Below are positions 1-5,145 of a stretch of DNA of 8,151 nucleotides, piece after piece. Position numbers and translations under genes: made by a program. Source of the stretch: Gammaproteobacteria bacterium. Its GTDB lineage: Bacteria > Pseudomonadota > Gammaproteobacteria > Xanthomonadales > Marinicellaceae. The stretch's first letter is position 1; the number at the start of each line of letters is the position of its first letter. Where the stretch lies: contig JAUHXW010000117.1 in the NCBI GenBank assembly GCA_030426705.1, positions 1-8,151 on the forward strand, read 5' to 3'. Below the pieces are notes generated by a model, which saw nothing but the letters and a program-made list of their open reading frames with translations, did no database searches and was not told where the DNA came from.

Positions 1-120
1 AAAGAGGGTGTTTATGGCCTCGGTGAAATCAATCAAATGAAATTAGGTGCGGATGCAGCCAAGCAAAACAGCAACAAATTATTTCAAGCCTATCAAGATG
101 CTGTGCAAGCATGTAAGTGA
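1..120 (+). CDS. 3' end of an unrecognised protein (partial)
   Basis: The first frame is open from base 1 and ends at TGA 118-120, giving the last 39 residues of a protein that begins outside the window. The tail is hydrophilic and probably helical (LGADAAKQNSNKLFQAYQDA), with a cysteine two residues from the end (QACK). I do not recognise the family and assign no function. The stop lies 8 nt before the ATG of the next gene, whose Shine-Dalgarno sequence (GAGG) overlaps this stop. The two genes are therefore probably cotranscribed and translationally coupled. That the frame is coding is inferred from its uninterrupted reading and this tight junction. Confidence 0.6.
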   Translation, partial: KEGVYGLGEINQMKLGADAAKQNSNKLFQAYQDAVQACK

Positions 121-128
121 GGCAGGGC

Positions 129-1142
129 ATGCCCACAATAAACATCTTGAACGGTGATTCTGCCGCTGGTGGTTTTTTACAAGCCTTTCCTGCGGAGAGA
201 AAAGACATACTGGTTTTCAGAGACGTGCTTTCTTGTGGACCGCTTTACCCATTCAATAACCTCAAACAATGGCAATCTGAGCGACTGTCCTATTGGGAAT
301 TGCTCAGCCAGGAAAATGGATTAGCTGGAAATGACCATGCCTCAAACAATGATTTTTATGAAGACTTTTTGACCATTGAAGAGTCAGCTCAAATCCGGTT
401 ATGGCTAGGTATGGGCTTAAGTGAGCAGTTATTGCTGTGCTTTGTGGTGTTCCTCTTTGATCGGTTGAACATGGATATTGGACGTTTATCTGTTGTTCAA
501 TTCAGTGGTAATTGGGGACAAAAATTTAAATTGCCTTTGATTGGTCTTGGTCTTTTGAAACCCAATGAAATAGCACAACATCCTGAGCCTTTTCAGTTAG
601 ATCAAAAACAGCAAGACTATGCCATAGCAGCTTGGCAAGCCTTTAGCAGTCACAATCCGCAAGATTATGTGCGATTTATGGCACTCGAAGAGACCTCATT
701 ACCCCTGTTGCACCAGGCCATGTCTCTGGTTAAATTGCGCTATCCTGATATCATCAACGGGCTGAGTCTTTGGGATCAGTTGTTGTTAGAAAACACCCGG
801 TTATATGGACCAAAAGCCACACAGATTCTGGGTTATACCATGGCTGATAAAACGCTTGCTTTGGATTCTGTGGGTGATTGGTATTTGTTTAATCGATTGA
901 TCAGAATGGCAGATATAGACACAAAGAAACCTTTGTTGATCATGAAAACATCAGACAAACAAATGCGCTCAACGGGCTTTCAGCTTACCGACTTTGGTGA
1001 ACAAGTTTTGAATAACCAAACTAACAATTTTAAAGAAAACGGCATTGATGATTGGATTGGCGGTGTTCATCTGAATGCAGCTGATAGCCAACTATGGTGC
1101 AGAAATGACAAGCAACAACTGGTCAGTTCGGATTTACATTAA
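129..1142 (+). CDS. DUF1835/DUF3658 domain-containing protein
   Basis: A cytoplasmic-looking protein of 337 residues with no signal peptide or clear membrane anchor. The N-terminus carries the DUF1835 signature: NGDSAAG at residues 8-14, then FRDVLSCGPL at 30-39. The C-terminal part has the DUF3658-like pattern LTDFG at 286-290 and IDDWIGGVHL at 316-325. Both assignments are from memory of family patterns. The biochemical role of these domains is not established to my knowledge, so none is given. The frame also contains a GTG at 117, but I chose ATG 129 because GAGG at 119-122 sits 6 nt before it and the DUF1835 motif begins within a few residues of this Met. The gene follows the upstream partial gene by 8 nt. 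Its last 20 bp overlap the convergent hydrolase gene. Codon use resembles its neighbours. Confidence 0.85.
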   Translation: MPTINILNGDSAAGGFLQAFPAERKDILVFRDVLSCGPLYPFNNLKQWQSERLSYWELLSQENGLAGNDHASNNDFYEDFLTIEESAQIRLWLGMGLSEQLLLCFVVFLFDRLNMDIGRLSVVQFSGNWGQKFKLPLIGLGLLKPNEIAQHPEPFQLDQKQQDYAIAAWQAFSSHNPQDYVRFMALEETSLPLLHQAMSLVKLRYPDIINGLSLWDQLLLENTRLYGPKATQILGYTMADKTLALDSVGDWYLFNRLIRMADIDTKKPLLIMKTSDKQMRSTGFQLTDFGEQVLNNQTNNFKENGIDDWIGGVHLNAADSQLWCRNDKQQLVSSDLH

Positions 1143-2025
1143 TGATCGGTAGAATGAAATCATTGATTTCTTTAGCGATGTCGATTTCATCAGCAAACCA
1201 AGGATGAATTTTCAAAACCATTGAGACATGACCAACGTCTTCATACAGTTCGGTTTGAATGTTAACGCCTTCTGACATCAGTTTATTACGAAAGGTTTGA
1301 AAATTGACAATGTGAACTGTTTTATCGCCTTTGCTGTGCAGTAGTTTTACTGGTGGTTCAGTGCCATCTACATGGTTGTTGGCCTTCATTACAGTGAAAT
1401 TGTGTCGACCAAAAGTCTCAATATATTTGGGCTTTTTTGGGGTGAAATTATAGGGGCCAGCGATGCCCACAAATCCTTTGATGTCTTGTTTGGATAGTGC
1501 AACTTGGTTCAGATAATGACCATCGGTAATCAACAGCGCTCCTGTATGTGCACCTGCTGAATGCCCCACCATAAACAGTTGTTCTGGGTTACCACCGTAG
1601 CGCTTGATGTTGCTTTTGACCCATGCAGTGGCCAAGGCAACGTCCTCAACAAAGGAAGGGAAACGTCCTTCTGGGTATTTGATGTAATCGGGAATCACCA
1701 CGGTATAACCTTGGCGAACCAAGCCATCTGCGACAAAATGATGTTGTTCTTTACTGCCTTTGTACCAAGCGCCGCCATAAATAAAGATGATGACAGGCGT
1801 TGTTGATGTCTCTTTACTTGGATAAATATTCAATGTTTGCCACTCATTTTCCCCATAAGCAATGTCTTTATGAGACTTGATGGGATGGGCGATTTTAATG
1901 GCGGTATTGAACAATCCAGAACCAATGCCCGCGTTGGCTTTACTAACGACCAAAAGAGCCAGCAGAATGACTGTTATAAGTATGAGTTTTGAAGTCAGCA
2001 TGTGTTTTAACTTAACAAAAACCAT
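1123..2025 (-). CDS. Secreted alpha/beta hydrolase, carboxylesterase-like
   Basis: A 300-residue alpha/beta-fold hydrolase of the esterase/lipase group (BD-FAE or kynurenine-formamidase-like). The oxyanion-hole motif is YGGAW at 83-87, a variant of HGGGW. The nucleophile elbow GHSAG at 154-158 places Ser156, followed by Asp234 (SKGDKTVH) and His266 (EDVGHVSM) as the likely triad. Residues 9-32 form a hydrophobic signal peptide ending in ANA, so it is probably exported to the periplasm. The substrate is unknown; carboxyl-ester hydrolysis is inferred from the family. The ATG at 2025 has no clear Shine-Dalgarno, nor does the in-frame ATG at 2001, which would still leave a complete signal peptide; the start is therefore uncertain by 8 residues. 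It is divergent from pyrC and convergent with the DUF1835 gene. A palindrome lies 7 bp upstream of the start. Confidence 0.85.
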   Translation of the reverse strand: MVFVKLKHMLTSKLILITVILLALLVVSKANAGIGSGLFNTAIKIAHPIKSHKDIAYGENEWQTLNIYPSKETSTTPVIIFIYGGAWYKGSKEQHHFVADGLVRQGYTVVIPDYIKYPEGRFPSFVEDVALATAWVKSNIKRYGGNPEQLFMVGHSAGAHTGALLITDGHYLNQVALSKQDIKGFVGIAGPYNFTPKKPKYIETFGRHNFTVMKANNHVDGTEPPVKLLHSKGDKTVHIVNFQTFRNKLMSEGVNIQTELYEDVGHVSMVLKIHPWFADEIDIAKEINDFILPIINVNPN

Positions 2026-2031
2026 AAGTTA

Positions 2032-2046
2032 TCACATGCGATGTGA
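2032..2046. promoter_or_regulatory. 15-bp palindrome upstream of the hydrolase gene
   Basis: TCACATGCGATGTGA is a perfect 6-bp inverted repeat around a 3-bp centre. It begins 7 bp upstream of the hydrolase ATG, in the divergent spacer shared with pyrC. It could be an operator for a dimeric regulator or a small hairpin in the hydrolase leader. The half-sites are oriented opposite to the CRP consensus (TGTGA then TCACA), so I do not call a CRP site. A weak -10-like TAGAAT (minus strand, 2058 to 2053) lies just beyond it, without a good -35. Confidence 0.35.
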
Positions 2047-2078
2047 AGGTAGATTCTAGATCAGCATGGTTTTAGCCG

Positions 2079-2107
2079 TGGTTAGATGATGGCTGTTGAA
2101 TTATAAT
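2079..2107 (+). promoter_or_regulatory. Probable pyrC promoter (consensus -10)
   Basis: A perfect TATAAT at 2102-2107 stands 27 bp before the pyrC ATG. The hexamer at the 17-bp spacing (TGGTTA, 2079-2084) is only a 3/6 match to TTGACA. Transcription would start near 2114, giving a leader of about 20 nt. No hairpin like the pyrimidine-responsive E. coli pyrC leader is evident. Confidence 0.5.
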
Positions 2108-2134
2108 GGGCACATTCATTATTTTCGATCTTAA

Positions 2135-3178
2135 ATGGCTGAAACCTCAATCACCATCACTCAACCCGATGACTGGCATGTGCATTTGCGCGACGGCGCC
2201 ATGTTGGAACAAGTCGCGGGCTTTACCGCCAGGCAATTTGGCAGAGCCATTATCATGCCTAACTTAACGCCGCCAGTAACCACGGTTGCTGCGGCTGCGG
2301 CTTATCGCGATCGCATCTTGGCAGCCACTTCCGATTATCCAGAATTCAAGCCTTTGATGACGGCTTACTTGACTGACAGTATCGCTGTTGATGAAATCCA
2401 TCGTGGCTTTGTTGAAGGTGTGTTCACCGCGGCTAAATTGTACCCGGCAGGTGCCACCACCAACTCGGATGCTGGCGTGACCGACGTCAAAAAGATTTAT
2501 CCGGTACTGGAAGCCATGCAAAATATAGGCATGCCCTTGTTGGTTCATGGGGAAGTGGTATCTAATGAGATAGATATATTTGATCGTGAAGCTGTGTTTA
2601 TCGAGCGAATCATGCAGCCCTTGCTCAATGACATGCCCGAACTGAAAGTCGTATTTGAGCACATCACCACCAAAGACGCGGCTGAATTTGTTGCTGCTGA
2701 GGGAGACAACATCGCCGCCACCATCACCGTTCATCACCTGCAAATCAACCGCAATGACATGCTGGTTGGCGGCATCAAACCGCATTTGTACTGTTTGCCA
2801 GTGGCCAAACGCGAATTACATAGACAGGCACTAAGAGCAGCAGCCACCTCAGAATCAGGTAAATTTTTCCTCGGTACGGATACCGCACCGCATGCCATCG
2901 GCGCCAAAGAAAGCGCTTGTGGTTGTGCCGGTATTTTCAGCGCCCCGCATGCCCTGGAAAACTATGTGCAAGTGTTCGAAGAGGAAAATGCCTTGGATCA
3001 ATTCGAGGCCTTTGCCTCATTGAACGGCCCAGCTTTTTATGGCTTGCCCGTAAATAACAAAACCATCACTTTGGAAAAACAGGCACAACAAGTGCCAGTA
3101 CAGATTGGTGAAGACGATTTGGCTATATCGCCTTATCGAGCGGGTGAAACTTTGGCTTGGAAGCTGGTTACTGGATAG
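2135..3178 (+). CDS. pyrC: Dihydroorotase, class II (PyrC)
   Basis: Catalyses the reversible, zinc-dependent cyclisation of N-carbamoyl-L-aspartate to L-dihydroorotate, the third step of de novo pyrimidine synthesis, in the cytoplasm. The 347 residues match the E. coli-type enzyme (348) and all metal-site residues are present, displaced by one from E. coli numbering: His15 and His17 in HVHLRD, the carboxylated Lys101 in TAAKLYPAGATTN, His138 in LVHGE, His176 in FEHITT and Asp249 in LGTDTAPH. The start is fixed by the conserved N-terminus (QPDDWHVHLRD at 10-20). There is no obvious Shine-Dalgarno before ATG 2135 and the predicted leader is very short. The gene is monocistronic, with an oppositely oriented hydrolase before it and the GIY-YIG repeat cassette after it. 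It is visibly richer in G+C codons than its neighbours, consistent with a well-expressed core gene. Confidence 0.98.
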   Translation: MAETSITITQPDDWHVHLRDGAMLEQVAGFTARQFGRAIIMPNLTPPVTTVAAAAAYRDRILAATSDYPEFKPLMTAYLTDSIAVDEIHRGFVEGVFTAAKLYPAGATTNSDAGVTDVKKIYPVLEAMQNIGMPLLVHGEVVSNEIDIFDREAVFIERIMQPLLNDMPELKVVFEHITTKDAAEFVAAEGDNIAATITVHHLQINRNDMLVGGIKPHLYCLPVAKRELHRQALRAAATSESGKFFLGTDTAPHAIGAKESACGCAGIFSAPHALENYVQVFEEENALDQFEAFASLNGPAFYGLPVNNKTITLEKQAQQVPVQIGEDDLAISPYRAGETLAWKLVTG

Positions 3179-3266
3179 TTTCCAGAACAAGTGTGCTCAG
3201 TTAATTTTTTAAATATAAGAGTTTTAAAGAGTAAAGTTCTAAAAGATTTTTAAAAATTCTCCTATC

Positions 3267-3301
3267 GTCTTACCGGCGAAGGCCGGTATCCAGCGTCTTT
3301 A
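3267..3301 (+). repeat. Left terminal repeat of the GIY-YIG cassette
   Basis: The outer 27 bp (3267-3293) contain a perfect 7-bp hairpin, TACCGGC / GCCGGTA, around the tetraloop GAAG (3271-3288), followed by TCCAG and then GTCTTTA (3295-3301). Compared with the reverse complement of the right copy, it differs at three positions (3270, 3281 and 3294). The hairpin lacks a following T-run, so it is not a typical intrinsic terminator for pyrC, although it lies 88 bp past that stop. Confidence 0.8.
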
Positions 3302-3316
3302 ATCCCCACAGAATGG

Positions 3317-3604
3317 TTAAACCAAGTCGATATACAAATCATTCCAATAAGGGTTCTGTTCTTCAATTAGTTTTATTTTCCAGGCTCTTTTCCACTCTTT
3401 AATTTGTTTTTCCCTGGTAATAGCAGCTTCCATGGTCAGATGCTGCTCAAAATAGACTAACATGTGGGTTTGGTATTTTTTTGAAAACCCTTCTACCAGA
3501 TTGTTTTTATGCTGATAAACCCTCTGAATTAAATCGCTGGTTACACCCACATAAAGTGTTCCATTTCTTTTGTTGCTTAGGATGTATACAGTGGGTTGCT
3601 TCAT
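3317..3604 (-). CDS. Small GIY-YIG domain endonuclease
   Basis: A stand-alone GIY-YIG nuclease domain of 95 residues in the UvrC/I-TevI superfamily (YhbQ/URI-like group). Catalytic positions align with I-TevI: Tyr7 in VYIL, Tyr18 in LYVG, Arg28 and His32 in QRVYQHK, and the metal-binding Glu65 in REKQIKEW. The family cuts DNA with one divalent metal; the target here is not known. The start PTVYILSNKRNGTLYVGVTSD is typical, so ATG 3604 is firm despite the lack of a Shine-Dalgarno. It has no separate DNA-binding domain; the basic tail (KEWKRAWKIKLI) might help. It sits alone between two inverted palindromic repeats with its own extended -10. I infer that the repeats are either its substrate or the ends by which it spreads. 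Confidence 0.92.
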   Translation of the reverse strand: MKQPTVYILSNKRNGTLYVGVTSDLIQRVYQHKNNLVEGFSKKYQTHMLVYFEQHLTMEAAITREKQIKEWKRAWKIKLIEEQNPYWNDLYIDLV

Positions 3605-3628
3605 GGTGAAATTTATTGTTTTCCATTC

Positions 3629-3637
3629 ATTGTAACA
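3629..3637 (-). promoter_or_regulatory. Extended -10 promoter for the GIY-YIG gene
   Basis: Read on the minus strand, TGTTACAAT fits the extended -10 pattern TGnTATAAT with one mismatch. It lies between the right terminal repeat and the nuclease ATG and would start transcription about 18 nt before the gene. No -35 is recognisable at 17 bp (ATCCAG, inside the repeat). If real, the cassette carries its own promoter. Confidence 0.4.
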
Positions 3638-3643
3638 TCACCC

Positions 3644-3678
3644 TAAAGACACTGGATACCGGCATTCGCCGGTATGAC
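3644..3678 (-). repeat. Right terminal repeat of the GIY-YIG cassette
   Basis: The inverted copy of the left end. Its hairpin is a perfect 8-bp stem, ATACCGGC / GCCGGTAT, around ATTC (3655-3674 on the + strand), one pair longer than in the left copy because A replaces T in the outer arm. The inner edge TAAAGAC (3644-3650) pairs with GTCTTTA of the left end. The outer edge is GTATGAC. Confidence 0.8.
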
Positions 3679-3706
3679 TGTTAGGTTGTCCATTCATGAC
3701 TGTAGG
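3674..3706 (+). repeat. Short direct repeat at the right edge of the cassette
   Basis: ATGACTGTTAGG (3674-3685) recurs as ATGACTGTAGG (3696-3706), one base shorter and 22 bp further on. The first copy straddles the outer edge of the right terminal repeat. It may be a trace of local duplication or of an older element end, or chance. Confidence 0.3.
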
Positions 3707-3752
3707 ACAGGCAATGGAGTTTACGAACTAGTAAAATGATTCTCAAATTACG

Positions 3753-4259
3753 TTATAAATCAGAGACGGCGTTGCCGTTTCTTGGATTTTCTTGTTGGGC
3801 TTCTTGTGTTCCAGCAATCCACATTCTGCCATTCGACAGAATCACGGCTCTTTTATCTCCTTTGCTACAAACCAATACCCCCTCGTCTTCGTATAAAAAG
3901 TTTATCCAGTTTCGATATAAAACATTATGAACTGTTCGAACTCCATTATTTCTACTCCAGAATATGTAAATAATTTTATTAGGTGGCCATACTTCCGCAA
4001 GTAAGTGCTGCATTTTCGAAACTGTGTTCTTATTCCAATCATCAAGCCATTCATAAAGGGCGCAGTTCGAGGCGATTAATTTTGCGGGCCATGAATCACT
4101 TGGCAGTAGCATCAAATGATTACCCCTGGAGTCAATTAGCTCATCCCATACCACAATTGATTCTGTTTCTGACAAAACTTCAATTTGATTAAGATCGTTT
4201 TTATCCATCGGAGGATCATTTATCAACACTCCAGGAATTATATTTTCGTCATTTGTCAT
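3753..4259 (-). CDS. DUF2947-like hypothetical protein
   Basis: A soluble-looking protein of 168 residues with no signal peptide or membrane segment. Two stretches recall the DUF2947 pattern as I remember it: DLNQIEVLSETESIVVWDEL near the N-terminus, and a C-terminal core with IIYIFWS, RNWINFLYEDEGVLV and AVILSNGRMWIAG. The match is from memory and only moderately firm; the function of that family is unknown to me. The frame can begin at TTG 4277, but ATG 4259 is preferred because TTG lacks a Shine-Dalgarno; ATG 4259 has no good one either. A predicted extended -10 lies about 40 bp upstream. The tail after the core (GTQEAQQENPRNGNAVSDL) is polar and partly encoded by a small palindrome at 3764-3780. 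Confidence 0.65.
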   Translation of the reverse strand: MTNDENIIPGVLINDPPMDKNDLNQIEVLSETESIVVWDELIDSRGNHLMLLPSDSWPAKLIASNCALYEWLDDWNKNTVSKMQHLLAEVWPPNKIIYIFWSRNNGVRTVHNVLYRNWINFLYEDEGVLVCSKGDKRAVILSNGRMWIAGTQEAQQENPRNGNAVSDL

Positions 4260-4297
4260 AAGAAGGCCAGAGACCAAACAATTTATTAAACATGCAT

Positions 4298-4306
4298 TTT
4301 ATAACA
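4298..4306 (-). promoter_or_regulatory. Extended -10 promoter for the DUF2947-like gene
   Basis: On the minus strand TGTTATAAA fits TGnTATAAT with one mismatch. It would start transcription near 4291, leaving a leader of roughly 32 nt before ATG 4259. No -35 is seen, which an extended -10 can tolerate. The rest of the 160-bp spacer (4278-4437) is AT-rich and holds nothing else I can name. Confidence 0.4.
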
Positions 4307-4437
4307 GTGAGAAGGTTAATTCGGCGTGTTTTTGAGATCAATTTATGAGGTTTGCTGGTTGATTAGTCCTTTTCTTTTTAATAATGGTGATGGTTAATAT
4401 TAAATTACTGAGATTTTTCCACCTGTTAACACACCCC

Positions 4438-5112
4438 TCAATCCCCTCTTGCTTCGACAGGCTCAGCACACCGCAAGAGAGGAGGCTGGGAGTCATAATC
4501 AAAGAATTTGCGGCGTTCTGGGCCGATGGCATTGGAGTTGACTTTATTGGGGTGTTTGATGTCTTTCCAGGCAGTGATCATGCGGCCGGTGTTTAATTTA
4601 GGGAAAGTTTTGTTTTCCACCGGCTTTCCCAAGAAATTCAATAATTGATTCAGGCTGTTTTGATGGCTGATGTCGATTGATAGCAGGTCATTGCGATTTG
4701 CAAAGTGGTTTTTGATTTGTAGCTGGTGTGTTTGGTAACACAGTGTAAGGTGCTGTTCTTCGAGAGGGTTTTCTGTCGACATAATACCCAAGCAGGTATC
4801 AAAACAGCGTTGAATCACAGGATGTAAATGTTTACCCTTTTTCCTGTGATTCATTACTTTGGTCAGGAGCATTTGTATTGATGGAATCCAGTCCTTTATA
4901 TCACGTTGCAAATAGACAAATCTGGAATCTGGAAACAAACGATCCAATTGTGGGTAGTCACAAAAACAAGGCGTGTCAGCCACCACATCAGCCAGTGCAA
5001 ACGCCTGTTTGGTCAAGGCTGTGTGTGCGACTTTGAATTCATGGTCGAGCAAAGCTGTACAGACGCTGGTGGTGCCAGTTCTGGGTAAGCCAATGACAAA
5101 TAACTTATTCAT
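4438..5112 (-). CDS. Small sulfotransferase-family protein with repeat-derived C-terminus
   Basis: A 224-residue PAPS-dependent sulfotransferase-like protein. The 5'-phosphosulfate loop is GLPRTGTTS at 8-16. The 3'-phosphate site is YLQRDIKDWIPSIQ at 67-80, with Arg70 and Ser78 at the same 8-residue spacing as in cytosolic sulfotransferases. The family transfers sulfate from PAPS to hydroxyl or amino groups; the acceptor here is unknown. VADTPCFCDYPQLDRLFP at 44-61 likely shapes the acceptor side. Residues from about 212 to 222 (LLRCAEPVEAR) are encoded by a dispersed-type palindromic repeat, so the natural end has probably been replaced or extended; the PAPS-binding sites are unaffected. ATG 5112 has no clear Shine-Dalgarno but begins exactly at the conserved beta-strand before the P-loop. 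It is divergent from the phospholipase with a 33-bp spacer. Confidence 0.85.
   Translation of the reverse strand: MNKLFVIGLPRTGTTSVCTALLDHEFKVAHTALTKQAFALADVVADTPCFCDYPQLDRLFPDSRFVYLQRDIKDWIPSIQMLLTKVMNHRKKGKHLHPVIQRCFDTCLGIMSTENPLEEQHLTLCYQTHQLQIKNHFANRNDLLSIDISHQNSLNQLLNFLGKPVENKTFPKLNTGRMITAWKDIKHPNKVNSNAIGPERRKFFDYDSQPPLLRCAEPVEARGD
4446..4479. repeat. Palindromic repeat with TGAGCCTGTCGAAG core inside the sulfotransferase 3' end
   Basis: CTCTTGC at 4446-4452 pairs with GCAAGAG at 4473-4479. The 20-bp interior reads, on the minus strand, GTGCTGAGCCTGTCGAA. The TGAGCCTGTCGAAG core is one I recognise as a dispersed repeat in many proteobacterial genomes, often translated as peptides containing AEPVEA, as here. 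Its family and mobility mechanism cannot be settled from one copy. There is no T-run to make it a terminator. Confidence 0.65.
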
Positions 5113-5123
5113 GATAATATGAT
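5093..5123 (+). promoter_or_regulatory. Possible phospholipase promoter
   Basis: ATGACA (5093-5098, 5/6 to TTGACA) is followed 16 bp later by TAATAT (5115-5120), or 19 bp later by TATGAT (5118-5123). It lies within the start of the divergent sulfotransferase gene, since only 33 bp separate the two genes. Transcription would begin near 5127-5130, just upstream of the ribosome binding site. Confidence 0.35.
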
Positions 5124-5134
5124 AGGTGAAATGT

Positions 5135-5139
5135 AGGAG
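5135..5139 (+). promoter_or_regulatory. Ribosome binding site fixing a TTG start
   Basis: AGGAG stands 6 nt before TTG 5146. No ATG lies nearby in frame, and the lipoprotein signal begins immediately after TTG, so this site decides the start of the phospholipase gene. Confidence 0.8.
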
Positions 5140-5145
5140 TGAGTC

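Larger units (their letters stand above)
3267..3678. mobile_element. GIY-YIG nuclease cassette bounded by inverted palindromic repeats
   Basis: A 412-bp unit made of a 35-bp terminal repeat, a 15-bp gap, a 96-codon (with stop) GIY-YIG gene on the minus strand, a 39-bp promoter-containing gap, and the same 35-bp repeat inverted. The two ends match at 32 of 35 positions, and similarity stops at the unit edges. Nothing but the nuclease, its promoter and the ends fits inside. This is the layout of a minimal mobile element, but no target-site duplication is visible and no transposase is present, so mobility is inference. Known REP elements are mobilised by Y1-type transposases (RAYTs); here a GIY-YIG protein occupies that position. 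Confidence 0.55.

Noticed and set aside
117..128. GTG at 117 as start of the DUF1835 protein
   Set aside because: It overlaps the upstream stop and has no Shine-Dalgarno; ATG 129 has GAGG at 6 nt and starts right before the conserved motif.
1156..1173. Hairpin GAAATC ATT GATTTC followed by TTT as a terminator for the DUF1835 gene
   Set aside because: Only six AT-rich pairs and three T residues, inside the hydrolase coding sequence; too weak to call.
2032..2046. CRP-type binding site
   Set aside because: CRP sites read TGTGA then TCACA with a 6-bp spacer; here the half-sites face the other way and the spacing differs.
2264..2785. Long open frame of 173 codons on the minus strand inside pyrC
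   Set aside because: It is fully antisense to a strongly conserved gene and its translation shows no recognisable domain; a shadow frame.
3271..3301. Left cassette hairpin as the intrinsic terminator of pyrC
   Set aside because: The stem is good, but the following bases (TCCAGCGTCTTTAA) are not a U-tract; the inverted second copy across the nuclease gene explains it better as an element end.
3267..3678. CRISPR-like or toxin-antitoxin reading of the repeat-flanked small gene
   Set aside because: There are only two repeats, in inverted orientation, with a gene between them, and no second small gene that could be an antitoxin.
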